Positions 1 to 6,628 of a DNA stretch of 7,624 nt are shown here, piece after piece. The position numbers were made by a program, and so were the translations under genes. Under the pieces are notes generated by a model, which was not told where the DNA came from, did not search any database, and was given only the letters and a program-made list of their open reading frames with translations. The stretch lies in assembly GCA_937910975.1 (NCBI GenBank), contig CALEMZ010000430.1:1-7624 (forward strand), read 5' to 3'. Origin of the DNA: an uncultured Pseudorhodobacter sp. (lineage in GTDB: Bacteria > Pseudomonadota > Alphaproteobacteria > Rhodobacterales > Rhodobacteraceae). Position 1 is the stretch's first letter, and the number at the start of each line of letters is the position of its first letter.

Positions 1-146
1 GGTTTGAATTATATGCAAACTTAACGCCATATTTCGCGTTGGTCAAAGCCTATGTCAGCGCAGATCCACTTTATAGATATCAACATTTCTGCCTGAAATG
101 GCAGTAAAACATGATGTTTTGTACAATGCATATCCATAACACATTA
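1..146. other. AT-rich upstream intergenic sequence, no confident gene
   Basis: This stretch is visibly richer in A and T than the genes that follow, and no gene can be assigned with confidence. One + strand frame is open from base 3 to a TAA at 105-107, 34 codons with many aromatic residues and ending in ..HFCLKWQ. It could be the tail of an upstream gene or chance in AT-rich DNA. Two small inverted repeats lie at its end: CTGCC/GGCAG (89-93 with 100-104) and AAAACA/TGTTTT (106-111 with 115-120). Neither is followed by a convincing T run on either strand. A perfect 8-base palindrome TTGTACAA is at 119-126. No LacI-type N- or C-terminus, as expected for aglR, is seen on either strand. Confidence 0.5.
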
Positions 147-176
147 TTGACTTGCGGCCGAAAACCGCTGTATGTG
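147..176 (+). promoter_or_regulatory. candidate sigma-70-type promoter for the agl operon
   Basis: TTGACT at 147-152 resembles a -35 hexamer (5 of 6 to TTGACA). An 18-base spacer leads to TATGTG at 171-176, a poor -10 element (only TAT conserved). Transcription would start near 183, inside the operator palindrome at 180-199, which is the usual layout for repression by a LacI-family protein. The weak -10 keeps the call tentative. Confidence 0.35.
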
Positions 177-179
177 GAC

Positions 180-199
180 TTTCCAAAGCGGTTTGAAAA
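180..199. promoter_or_regulatory. candidate LacI-family (AglR-like) operator
   Basis: TTCCAAAGCGGTTTGAAA (181-198) is an imperfect palindrome centred on the CG at 189-190. Including the flanking T180/A199, 8 of 10 arm pairs are complementary. A central CG flanked by AAA and TTT tracts is characteristic of LacI-family operators, the family to which AglR regulators of alpha-glucoside operons belong. It lies at the predicted transcription start, about 60 bases before the aglE start codon. A weaker site of the same style, TGAAAACGATTCTA, is centred at 200-201. Assignment to AglR is inference, because no regulator gene is in the window. Confidence 0.5.
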
Positions 200-249
200 C
201 GATTCTACCGCGGGAACGTCATTCAAAAACGCCTCAAGGCGTGATCATC

Positions 250-255
250 GGGAGG
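250..255 (+). promoter_or_regulatory. ribosome binding site that fixes the aglE start
   Basis: GGGAGG lies 5 bases before the ATG at 261. It decides the start: the frame is also open back to an ATG at 111, but that start has no good Shine-Dalgarno sequence and would place 50 polar residues in front of the signal peptide and put promoter and operator inside the gene. Confidence 0.8.
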
Positions 256-260
256 ATGAG

Positions 261-1613
261 ATGAAATCCAGATATTTTATGGGTGCCGCAGCACTCGCAC
301 TATTGGCCGGGGCCGCGCAGGCTCAAGCCCTGAAATATGCGCCGGGCGAAGATGCGCGCTTTAACTGGGGTAGTTTTGAGGCGCTCAAAGCGACTGATCT
401 GAAAGGCCAAAGCCTGAAGATCGATGGTCCTTGGGGCGGCGTCGATAAGGAGCTTTTCGAAAGCGTTATTGCTTATTTCGAGGCCGCGACCGGTGCTGAT
501 GTAGAATATTCCGGCGGTGATGGTTTTGAGCAGCGCGTGATGATCGATGTCGAGGCAGGCTCTCCTCCCGGTATCGCCGTCATTCCGCAGCCGGGTCTGG
601 CCGCCGATCTGGCCAAACGTGGCAAGTTGACCGCTTTGCCGATCGAGACCGCGGATTGGCTGAAGGAAAATTACGCCGCAGGGCAGTCTTGGGTTGATCT
701 CGCGACCTATGCTGGCCCGGATGGCACCAAGGCCCTTTATGGCATGTTCTACAAGGTCGATGTGAAATCACTGGTTTGGTATGTGCCTGAGAACTTTGAA
801 GATGCCGGCTATGACGTGCCGACAACGATGGAAGGCCTCAAGGCGCTGACCGCACAGATCGTTGCCGATGGTGGCACGCCGTGGTGCATCGGTCTGGGGT
901 CAGGCCCGGCAACCGGCTGGCCTGCAACCGACTGGGTTGAGGACATGATGCTGCGCAATAACACCCCGGCGGATTACGATGCCTGGGTCAGCAATGAGAT
1001 GAAGTTTGACGATCCCAAAGTGATTGTGGCGATTGAAGATTTCGGTTCGTTTGCCCGTGTTGATGCCAATGTGGCAGGCGGCGCAGGCGCTGTCGGCTCC
1101 ACCGACTTCCGCGACAGCCCCAAGGGCCTGTTTACCTCGCCACCCACTTGCTACATGCACCGTCAAGCGAGTTTCATCCCCTCCTTCTTCCCCGAAGGTA
1201 CGGTTGTGGGCGAAGATGCCGACTTCTTCTACTTCCCTGCCTATGAGGGCAAGGATCTGGGCAAGCCGGTTCTGGGCGCAGGCACGTTGTTTGTCGTGAC
1301 CCAAGACAGCCCCGTCGCGCAAGAGTTCATGAAGTTCCTGCAAAGCCCGATCGCACATGAGGTGTGGATGGCGCAATCCGGATTCCTGACCCCGCATAAG
1401 GGCGTGAACCCGGATGCCTACGGTGACGCGACGCTGAAAAAGATGGGCGACATCTTGCTTGGCGCCGATACCTTCCGCTTTGACGGGTCGGACCTGATGC
1501 CGGGCGCAATCGGTGCGGGCGTGTTCTGGACCGGGATGGTGGATTATACCTCGGGCAAGGATGCAGCCGCAGTGGCCGCTGATATCCAGAAAACTTGGGA
1601 CAGCATCAAGTAA
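261..1613 (+). CDS. aglE: alpha-glucoside ABC transporter, periplasmic substrate-binding protein AglE
   Basis: This 450-residue protein is the secreted solute-binding component of a CUT1-family sugar importer. It captures alpha-glucosides in the periplasm and delivers them to AglF/AglG. A Sec signal peptide is clear: MKSRYFM, a hydrophobic Ala/Leu core (about 8-18), and AQA sites that allow cleavage after residue 21 or 23. The mature part has the family-1 solute-binding fold pattern, with the early DGPWGG segment (55-60), VIPQPGLAADLAKRGKL (107-123) and an aromatic-rich C-terminal lobe. Length is usual for AglE. The mature protein has only two cysteines (209 and 297), which could form a disulphide; this is inference. 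It is the first gene of the operon and is separated from aglF by a structured 144-base spacer, which fits the need for more binding protein than permease. The identification rests on sequence style plus the aglFGAK context. The exact sugar (maltose, sucrose, trehalose or similar) cannot be read from sequence. Confidence 0.88.
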   Translation: MKSRYFMGAAALALLAGAAQAQALKYAPGEDARFNWGSFEALKATDLKGQSLKIDGPWGGVDKELFESVIAYFEAATGADVEYSGGDGFEQRVMIDVEAGSPPGIAVIPQPGLAADLAKRGKLTALPIETADWLKENYAAGQSWVDLATYAGPDGTKALYGMFYKVDVKSLVWYVPENFEDAGYDVPTTMEGLKALTAQIVADGGTPWCIGLGSGPATGWPATDWVEDMMLRNNTPADYDAWVSNEMKFDDPKVIVAIEDFGSFARVDANVAGGAGAVGSTDFRDSPKGLFTSPPTCYMHRQASFIPSFFPEGTVVGEDADFFYFPAYEGKDLGKPVLGAGTLFVVTQDSPVAQEFMKFLQSPIAHEVWMAQSGFLTPHKGVNPDAYGDATLKKMGDILLGADTFRFDGSDLMPGAIGAGVFWTGMVDYTSGKDAAAVAADIQKTWDSIK

Positions 1614-1631
1614 GCGACCCAAAACCACAGA

Positions 1632-1669
1632 GTTCCCCGCTCGTATGAGCTTTGGGCGGGGAACCTTTT
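1632..1669 (+). terminator. stem-loop after aglE, weak or partial terminator
   Basis: GTTCCCCGC (1632-1640) pairs perfectly with GCGGGGAAC (1656-1664). Three further pairs inside, two of them G-U, are possible. It is followed by CTTTTG, a short T run. It starts 18 bases after the aglE stop codon. In binding-protein-first operons such hairpins typically act as partial terminators or protect the 3' end of the first message, so that more binding protein than permease is made. Full termination is unlikely because the rest of the operon depends on read-through. Confidence 0.6.
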
Positions 1670-1725
1670 GACCAAGCCAAAGCCAAGCTGGAATTTTCCC
1701 GGAAAAAATTCGAGTTTGGTCAGAG
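1666..1725 (+). repeat. second, larger stem-loop in the aglE-aglF spacer
   Basis: Bases 1666-1677 can pair with 1714-1725 (12 pairs, 4 of them G-U). The core is TGACCAA (1669-1675) with TTGGTCA (1716-1722). Inside it a second stem forms: GAATTTT (1691-1697) with AAAATTC (1705-1711), loop CCCGGAA. It begins within the T run of the first hairpin and ends about 20 bases before the aglF ribosome binding site. Pairing was worked out by eye, without folding energies. Likely roles are message stabilisation or tuning of read-through. Confidence 0.45.
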
Positions 1726-1745
1726 TGTCCTGAGATGGCGAGATA

Positions 1746-1753
1746 GGGGGGGG
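1746..1753 (+). promoter_or_regulatory. eight-G tract serving as the aglF ribosome binding site
   Basis: A run of eight G lies 4 bases before the aglF ATG at 1758. No other Shine-Dalgarno-like sequence is nearby, so it presumably pairs with the CCUCC of 16S rRNA. Homopolymers of this length are prone to slippage. A change in length would not shift the reading frame but could alter spacing and translation. Confidence 0.6.
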
Positions 1754-1757
1754 TATC

Positions 1758-2750
1758 ATGGAACAGTTCGTGATGGCGGCTGTGACAATCTTGATCGGTG
1801 TATTTGGCTGTATCTGCTATTTCTTTTTGTCAAACATTGCTTTGGATCGGATCTATCCCGCCTTTGGTCCCAATGCTGGGGCCAATATCAACCGAGCCAG
1901 CCAAATTCGGCCATGGCTTTTTATGTTCCCGGCCTTGGCGCTGCTGACGGTTTATCTGGTCTATCCGGTTTTTGTGTCAATTTACCTTTCGTTCATGGAT
2001 GCAGAGGGCGATAAATTTGTTGGCGTTTCCAATTATATCTGGCTGATCAATGACGTGAAATTCCGCGAAAGCATGTTCAACAACTTGCTTTGGCTGGTGT
2101 TTGTGCCTGCAGCCTCTACCTTTTTCGGGTTGGTGGCGGCGGCGGTGACGGACCGGATCCGCTGGGGCAATTTTGCCAAGGCGATGATTTTCATGCCCAT
2201 GGCCATTTCCTTCGTGGGTGCCGCCGTGATCTGGAAGCTGGTCTATGAATACCGCCCCGATGGGCAGGAACAGATTGGCATTCTCAACGCGATATGGACC
2301 GGGATGGGCGGCGAGGCGCAAACTTGGCTCACCTCTCCGGTGGTAAATTCTTTCCTGTTGATGATCGTTCTAGTCTGGATTCAAACCGGCTTTGCCATGG
2401 TCATCTTGTCTGCTGCCTTGCGTGGCATTCCCGAAGAAACAATTGAGGCCGCAATACTTGATGGGGCCTCGCCCTTGCAGGTTTTCATGCAGATCAAAGT
2501 GCCGCAAATATGGGGCACAATTCTGGTGGTCTGGACCACGATCACCATCACCGTCCTGAAGGTTTTCGACATCGTGCTGACAATGACCAACGGCCAATGG
2601 GGCACGCAGGTTTTGGCCAATCTGATGTTTGACTGGATGTTCCGGGGCAATGACACAGGCCGCGCCTCCACCGCCGCAATCATCATCATGTTGATGGTGA
2701 CCCCCATCATGATCTGGAACATTCGCAACGCAGCACGGGAGGCCCGGTAA
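1758..2750 (+). CDS. aglF: alpha-glucoside ABC transporter permease AglF
   Basis: This 330-residue inner-membrane protein is one of the two permeases of the importer (MalF-like position). About seven membrane spans are visible: roughly 5-29, 51-79, 108-128, 142-162, 195-219, 252-275 and 304-320. The first span is an N-terminal extra helix of the kind found in MalF-type subunits. The cytoplasmic EAA loop that docks onto the ATPase is present at 230-249 (EAA at 230-232, G236, P249). The start has the G-tract ribosome binding site 4 bases upstream. The stop is followed after a single base by the aglG ATG, so translation is probably coupled. It works with AglG as a heterodimeric channel driven by AglK and fed by AglE. 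Membrane spans were judged from hydrophobicity by eye. Confidence 0.9.
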   Translation: MEQFVMAAVTILIGVFGCICYFFLSNIALDRIYPAFGPNAGANINRASQIRPWLFMFPALALLTVYLVYPVFVSIYLSFMDAEGDKFVGVSNYIWLINDVKFRESMFNNLLWLVFVPAASTFFGLVAAAVTDRIRWGNFAKAMIFMPMAISFVGAAVIWKLVYEYRPDGQEQIGILNAIWTGMGGEAQTWLTSPVVNSFLLMIVLVWIQTGFAMVILSAALRGIPEETIEAAILDGASPLQVFMQIKVPQIWGTILVVWTTITITVLKVFDIVLTMTNGQWGTQVLANLMFDWMFRGNDTGRASTAAIIIMLMVTPIMIWNIRNAAREAR

Positions 2751-2751
2751 G

Positions 2752-3882
2752 ATGGATAACATCGTCGGCACAAAATCACGGCTCGTTTGGGCGGTTAACC
2801 TTTGCGCGCTTGTACTGGTGCTGCTCTGGACCTTTCCGACCTTTGGCCTGCTCGTTTCCAGCTTTCGTGACCGCGATCAGATCAGCGCATCGGGCTGGTG
2901 GAAAGCGATGTTTCCGGCAGAGGCTTCCGTTCAATACCGGGCCGCGGGGCCAGATACCGCAGTGCTGAAAGATGAGCTTTATATCATTGAGGGCAATATC
3001 TTTGAGGGGGGTGCGGGCAAGGTCACGGCCTTTGGCACCTCGATCCGGGAGCCGGGGGCGCATGTGGTGGGCAGCAATGCCGAGACCAGAGATGGTGAGG
3101 TGTTGACCGTGGCCGCGAATGGCGACTTCAAGATCACATCGCCATCCGTCATGGAGGGCACGCGGGGGATGCGGGTGTTTGCAACCACGGTGACCCCAGC
3201 CCGGTTTACCTTTGAGAATTACGGCCGGGTTTTGGGGGCCGAAGGCCTGGGCCGCGCGTTTCTCAACACCATGACCGTATCAATCCCCGCAACTGTGATC
3301 CCGATTCTGGTGGCTGCCTTTGCGGCCTATGCATTGGCGTGGATGGAGTTTCCGGGCAGGGCGTTGATTGTGGCGGCGGTGGTCGGGTTGCTGGTGGTGC
3401 CACTGCAACTGGCGCTTATCCCCTTGCTGAAATTCCACAATGATATCGGCATCGGCAAAAGCTATATCGGGATATGGTTGGCCCATACCGGCTTTGGCCT
3501 GCCGCTTGCGATTTATTTGCTGCGAAATTACATGATAGGCCTGCCGCGCGAAATCATTGAAAGCGCGCGGGTGGATGGGGCCACGGATTTTCAGATTTTC
3601 CTGAAAATAATCCTACCGCTTTCCTTCCCCGCGCTCGCTTCTTTCGCGATCTTCCAGTTTCTCTGGACATGGAATGACCTGCTGGTGGCGCTGGTGTTCC
3701 TTGGCAACTCGGCTGATCAGTTGGTGATGACGGGGCAGCTTAAGAACCTGATGGGATCGCGTGGCGGCGATTGGGAAATACTTGCGACCTCGGCCTTTGT
3801 CACTATCGCGGTGCCGCTGGTTGTGTTTTTTGCAATGCAGAAATATCTGGTCCGGGGCCTGTTGGCCGGATCTGTGAAGTAA
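2752..3882 (+). CDS. aglG: alpha-glucoside ABC transporter permease AglG
   Basis: This 376-residue permease is the partner of AglF (MalG-like). The first span is about 11-37 and the later spans about 170-197, 203-227, 237-258, 290-316 and 343-366. The EAA loop reads ESARVDGATDFQIFLKIILP at 270-289, with E270, A272, G276 and P289 conserved. Between span 1 and span 2 lies a hydrophilic segment of about 130 residues (40-165), predicted to be periplasmic. MalG-type subunits usually have a much shorter loop there; AglG proteins are known to be longer, about 380 residues, so this looks like a family trait and not an insertion error. The start is supported by GGGAGG at 2737-2742, 9 bases upstream and inside the end of aglF. 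The gap to aglF is one base. Confidence 0.9.
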   Translation: MDNIVGTKSRLVWAVNLCALVLVLLWTFPTFGLLVSSFRDRDQISASGWWKAMFPAEASVQYRAAGPDTAVLKDELYIIEGNIFEGGAGKVTAFGTSIREPGAHVVGSNAETRDGEVLTVAANGDFKITSPSVMEGTRGMRVFATTVTPARFTFENYGRVLGAEGLGRAFLNTMTVSIPATVIPILVAAFAAYALAWMEFPGRALIVAAVVGLLVVPLQLALIPLLKFHNDIGIGKSYIGIWLAHTGFGLPLAIYLLRNYMIGLPREIIESARVDGATDFQIFLKIILPLSFPALASFAIFQFLWTWNDLLVALVFLGNSADQLVMTGQLKNLMGSRGGDWEILATSAFVTIAVPLVVFFAMQKYLVRGLLAGSVK

Positions 3883-3894
3883 GGAATTCAAGTG

Positions 3895-5550
3895 ATGGGC
3901 ATGGCGCAAAAACTCGACACAGGCGTGCGCGCGCAAGACAAAGACTGGTGGCGCGGCACGGTGATCTATCAGATTTACCCGCGCAGCTTTCAAGACAGCA
4001 ATGGCGATGGCATCGGTGATCTTGCAGGCATTGTGCAGCGCTTGCCCCATATTGCCGAGCTGGGGGCGGATGCGGTCTGGATAAGCCCGTTCTTCACTTC
4101 GCCGATGAAAGATTTTGGTTATGACGTTAGCAACTACTGCGACGTAGACCCGATTTTTGGCACGCTTACCGATTTTGACGCTGTAATCGCGCGGGCGCAT
4201 GAGTTGGGCCTGCGGGTGATGATTGATCTGGTGTTGTCACACAGCTCGGATCAACATCCGTGGTTTGCCGAAAGCCGCAAGAACCGCAGCAATGCCCGCG
4301 CCAATTGGTATGTTTGGGCAGACCCAAAACCCGATGGCACACCGCCGAATAATTGGTTGTCGATCTTTGGCGGCTCAGCTTGGCAATGGGATGCGCGCCG
4401 CGAGCAGTATTATCTCCACAACTTCCTGACCTCGCAGCCGGACCTCAACTTTCATGAATCCGAAGTGCAAGAGGCGTTGCTGGATATTGCGCGCTTTTGG
4501 CTGGAGCGGGGGGTGGATGGCTTTCGCCTCGACACGATCAATTTTTACATTCATGACAAACACTTACGGGACAATCCTCCACTGCCCGCAAGCCAGCGCA
4601 ACGCCAACATAGCGCCTTCGGTAAATCCCTATAATCACCAGCTTCATCTGTTTGATAAGAACCAGCCAGAGAACATTGATTTTCTTCGAAAATTACGCGC
4701 GGTGATGGAGCCTTATAATGCCGCTGCCGTGGGTGAGGTTGGCGATGCACAGCGCGGGCTTGAAATCCTTGGGGAATATACCGAAGGCAATGACAAGATG
4801 CAGATGTGCTATGCCTTCGAATTTCTGGCCAAAGACAAACTCACGCCTGAACGTATTGTCGAAACCTTTGACGCGCTGGAAGCGGCGGCCCCTGATGGTT
4901 GGGCCTGCTGGGCCTTTTCCAACCATGATGTCACTCGGCACATCACCCGTTGGGGTCTTTCCGATGGTGCAGCAAAGGCTTACGCGACACTCCTCATGTG
5001 CCTGCGCGGCTCTGCCTGCCTCTATCAGGGCGAAGAGTTGGGCCTGCCAGAGGCCGATATCGCCTTTGAAGACCTGCAAGACCCTTACGGCAAGGAGTTC
5101 TGGCCAGAGTTCAAAGGGCGCGACGGATGTCGCACCCCAATGGTGTGGCAATCCGATAATCAGACCGGGGGCTTCAGCGCGGGCAAGCCCTGGCTTCCCG
5201 TCCCGGCAGAGCATCTGCGCCATGCCGGCGCAAAGGGCGAGGGCAGCCTCTTTGCGCATTACCGTGCGGCCATTGCCTTGCGCCACCAGCACCCGGCTTT
5301 GCGACGTGGCGCGCAATATGATCTGACGGCCAAGGGCGATTTGCTGACCTTCATTCGCGAGGATGGGCCCGAAACCCTTTTCTGCGCCTTTAACCTTGGC
5401 GACCAGCCAATTTCGCTGGTCATCCCTAAGGGAAAGTGGCGCAGCATCTTGCCGCATGACGGTGGGAGCTTGGATCAAACCATCACCTTGGGCCCCTGGC
5501 AGACCTGCCTCGCGTCCAGACTACAGGATAGGGGGGAGCAGAATGGCTGA
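3895..5550 (+). CDS. aglA: cytoplasmic alpha-glucosidase AglA (GH13 family)
   Basis: This protein of about 551 residues hydrolyses the imported alpha-glucoside, releasing glucose. No signal peptide is present, so it acts in the cytoplasm. GH13 motifs appear in order (numbered from ATG 3895): IYQIYPRSFQDSNGDGIGDL (24-43), DLVLSHSSD (111-119, His116), GFRLDTINF with nucleophile Asp213, GEV with acid/base Glu281, and FSNHD with transition-state Asp345. Length fits GH13 oligosaccharide hydrolases, probably the subfamily that holds proteobacterial AglA enzymes. Thr214 directly after the nucleophile is the residue type associated with preference for alpha-1,4 bonds; alpha-1,6-specific enzymes usually have Val. 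A GTG at 3892 and an ATG at 3901 are alternative in-frame starts. AAGGA at 3881-3885 spaces best to 3892 or 3895, and the ATG is preferred. The gene follows aglG by 12 bases, and its end overlaps aglK by 8 bases. Confidence 0.92.
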   Translation: MGMAQKLDTGVRAQDKDWWRGTVIYQIYPRSFQDSNGDGIGDLAGIVQRLPHIAELGADAVWISPFFTSPMKDFGYDVSNYCDVDPIFGTLTDFDAVIARAHELGLRVMIDLVLSHSSDQHPWFAESRKNRSNARANWYVWADPKPDGTPPNNWLSIFGGSAWQWDARREQYYLHNFLTSQPDLNFHESEVQEALLDIARFWLERGVDGFRLDTINFYIHDKHLRDNPPLPASQRNANIAPSVNPYNHQLHLFDKNQPENIDFLRKLRAVMEPYNAAAVGEVGDAQRGLEILGEYTEGNDKMQMCYAFEFLAKDKLTPERIVETFDALEAAAPDGWACWAFSNHDVTRHITRWGLSDGAAKAYATLLMCLRGSACLYQGEELGLPEADIAFEDLQDPYGKEFWPEFKGRDGCRTPMVWQSDNQTGGFSAGKPWLPVPAEHLRHAGAKGEGSLFAHYRAAIALRHQHPALRRGAQYDLTAKGDLLTFIREDGPETLFCAFNLGDQPISLVIPKGKWRSILPHDGGSLDQTITLGPWQTCLASRLQDRGEQNG

Positions 5551-6628
5551 TCTTAAACTGACAAATATCGAAAAGGCCTATGGCGAGGTCAAGGTTCTTG
5601 CCAATATCAATCTCGATATCAAGAAAGGTGAGTTGATTGTATTTGTCGGCCCGTCGGGCTGCGGCAAATCCACGCTTTTGCGGATGATCGCGGGGTTGGA
5701 GCGGATCACGGGTGGCGAGTTGCAGATTGATGGTTCTGTGGTCAATGATGTGCCGCCTGCGCAGCGGGGTATCGCGATGGTGTTCCAATCCTACGCGCTT
5801 TACCCGCATATGACGGTGCGTCAAAACATGGAATTCGCGTTGAAAATCGCCAAGAAAAGCAAGGTCGAGATTGCCGCCGCCGTTGATAAGGCCGCCCAAA
5901 TTTTGCAGCTGACGCCCTATCTGGACCGTCTGCCAAAGGCGCTTTCGGGGGGGCAGCGGCAGCGTGTGGCGATCGGCAGGTCCATTGTGCGCGACCCAAA
6001 AGTCTATTTGTTTGATGAACCGCTTTCAAACCTCGATGCCGCCCTGCGCGTGGCAACGCGGATCGAGATTGCCCAGTTAAAAGAGCAAATGCCTGAAAGT
6101 ACGATGATTTATGTCACCCACGACCAAGTGGAGGCGATGACACTCGCCACCCGTATCGTGGTCTTGGCGGGGGGTGGTATCAGCCAGGTTGGCAGCCCGC
6201 TGGAGTTGTATGAGCGCCCGCAAAACGAGTTTGTGGCGCAATTCATCGGCTCACCCGCAATGAACCTGCTTGCGGGGGAAGTGGTGGAAACCGGGGCGCA
6301 AACAGTCATCAAGCTGGCAGGAGGCGGCACCGCGCGTTCCGCCGTGCCAACGGTGACGGCTGATCTTGGTATGAAGGTCAATATCGGGGTGCGTCCCGAA
6401 GATCTGATCGCAACGCAAGCCGATCCGCTTTACACGGGCGTGGTCGAAATCACCGAGGCCTTGGGAGAGGTGACCTTGCTCTATTTCAAACGGCAGGAGG
6501 AGGCGGCACAGGTGGTTGGCAAATTGCCCGGCATCCACGCGGGTCTGCGCCGCAGCGTGGTTCATCTGACCGCAGACCCGAAGAAGGTGCATCTGTTCCA
6601 CAATGGCTTGTCGCTGCTGTACCGCTAG
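5543..6628 (+). CDS. aglK: alpha-glucoside ABC transporter ATP-binding protein AglK
   Basis: This 361-residue MalK/UgpC-type ATPase powers the AglFG channel from the cytoplasmic side. All nucleotide-binding motifs are intact: Walker A GPSGCGKST (36-44), Q-loop Gln82, signature LSGGQ (134-138), Walker B VYLFDE with Glu159, D-loop SNLDA, and switch His193 in YVTHDQ. A C-terminal TOBE/regulatory region follows from about 240, with the typical GVRPEDL (282-288). The frame is open 180 bases further upstream, inside aglA. The start at 5543 is chosen because it has GGGGGGAG at 5531-5538, 4 bases upstream, and because MADLKL opens the usual beta strand. The ATG overlaps the aglA stop (ATGGCTGA, 5543-5550), so translation is likely coupled. 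Such ATPases can serve more than one sugar importer. Confidence 0.93.
   Translation: MADLKLTNIEKAYGEVKVLANINLDIKKGELIVFVGPSGCGKSTLLRMIAGLERITGGELQIDGSVVNDVPPAQRGIAMVFQSYALYPHMTVRQNMEFALKIAKKSKVEIAAAVDKAAQILQLTPYLDRLPKALSGGQRQRVAIGRSIVRDPKVYLFDEPLSNLDAALRVATRIEIAQLKEQMPESTMIYVTHDQVEAMTLATRIVVLAGGGISQVGSPLELYERPQNEFVAQFIGSPAMNLLAGEVVETGAQTVIKLAGGGTARSAVPTVTADLGMKVNIGVRPEDLIATQADPLYTGVVEITEALGEVTLLYFKRQEEAAQVVGKLPGIHAGLRRSVVHLTADPKKVHLFHNGLSLLYR

Noticed and set aside
1..30. Start of a divergent aglR regulator on the minus strand (ATG at 30-28)
   Set aside because: The ten visible residues (MALSLHIIQT) do not match a LacI-family helix-turn-helix start, and no ribosome binding site is seen.
89..120. 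A factor-independent terminator for an upstream gene
   Set aside because: The stems are only 5 and 6 pairs and no T run follows the GC-containing stem; kept only as a remark.
111..260. A 50-residue N-terminal extension of AglE from the ATG at 111
   Set aside because: It would put a polar segment in front of a good signal peptide and lacks a ribosome binding site, while the ATG at 261 has GGGAGG five bases upstream.
900..1628. A 242-codon minus-strand open frame opposite aglE
   Set aside because: Its composition (His, Arg, Gly, Cys-rich) is that of an antisense shadow, and aglE is clearly the real gene.
1652..2014. A 120-codon + strand frame overlapping the start of aglF
   Set aside because: It is out of frame with aglF, begins inside the spacer hairpin, lacks a ribosome binding site and shows no domain.
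5363..5542. A 60-residue extension of AglK starting inside aglA
   Set aside because: The extension is out-of-frame aglA sequence. AglK-like proteins start close to MADLKL, and a good ribosome binding site precedes 5543.
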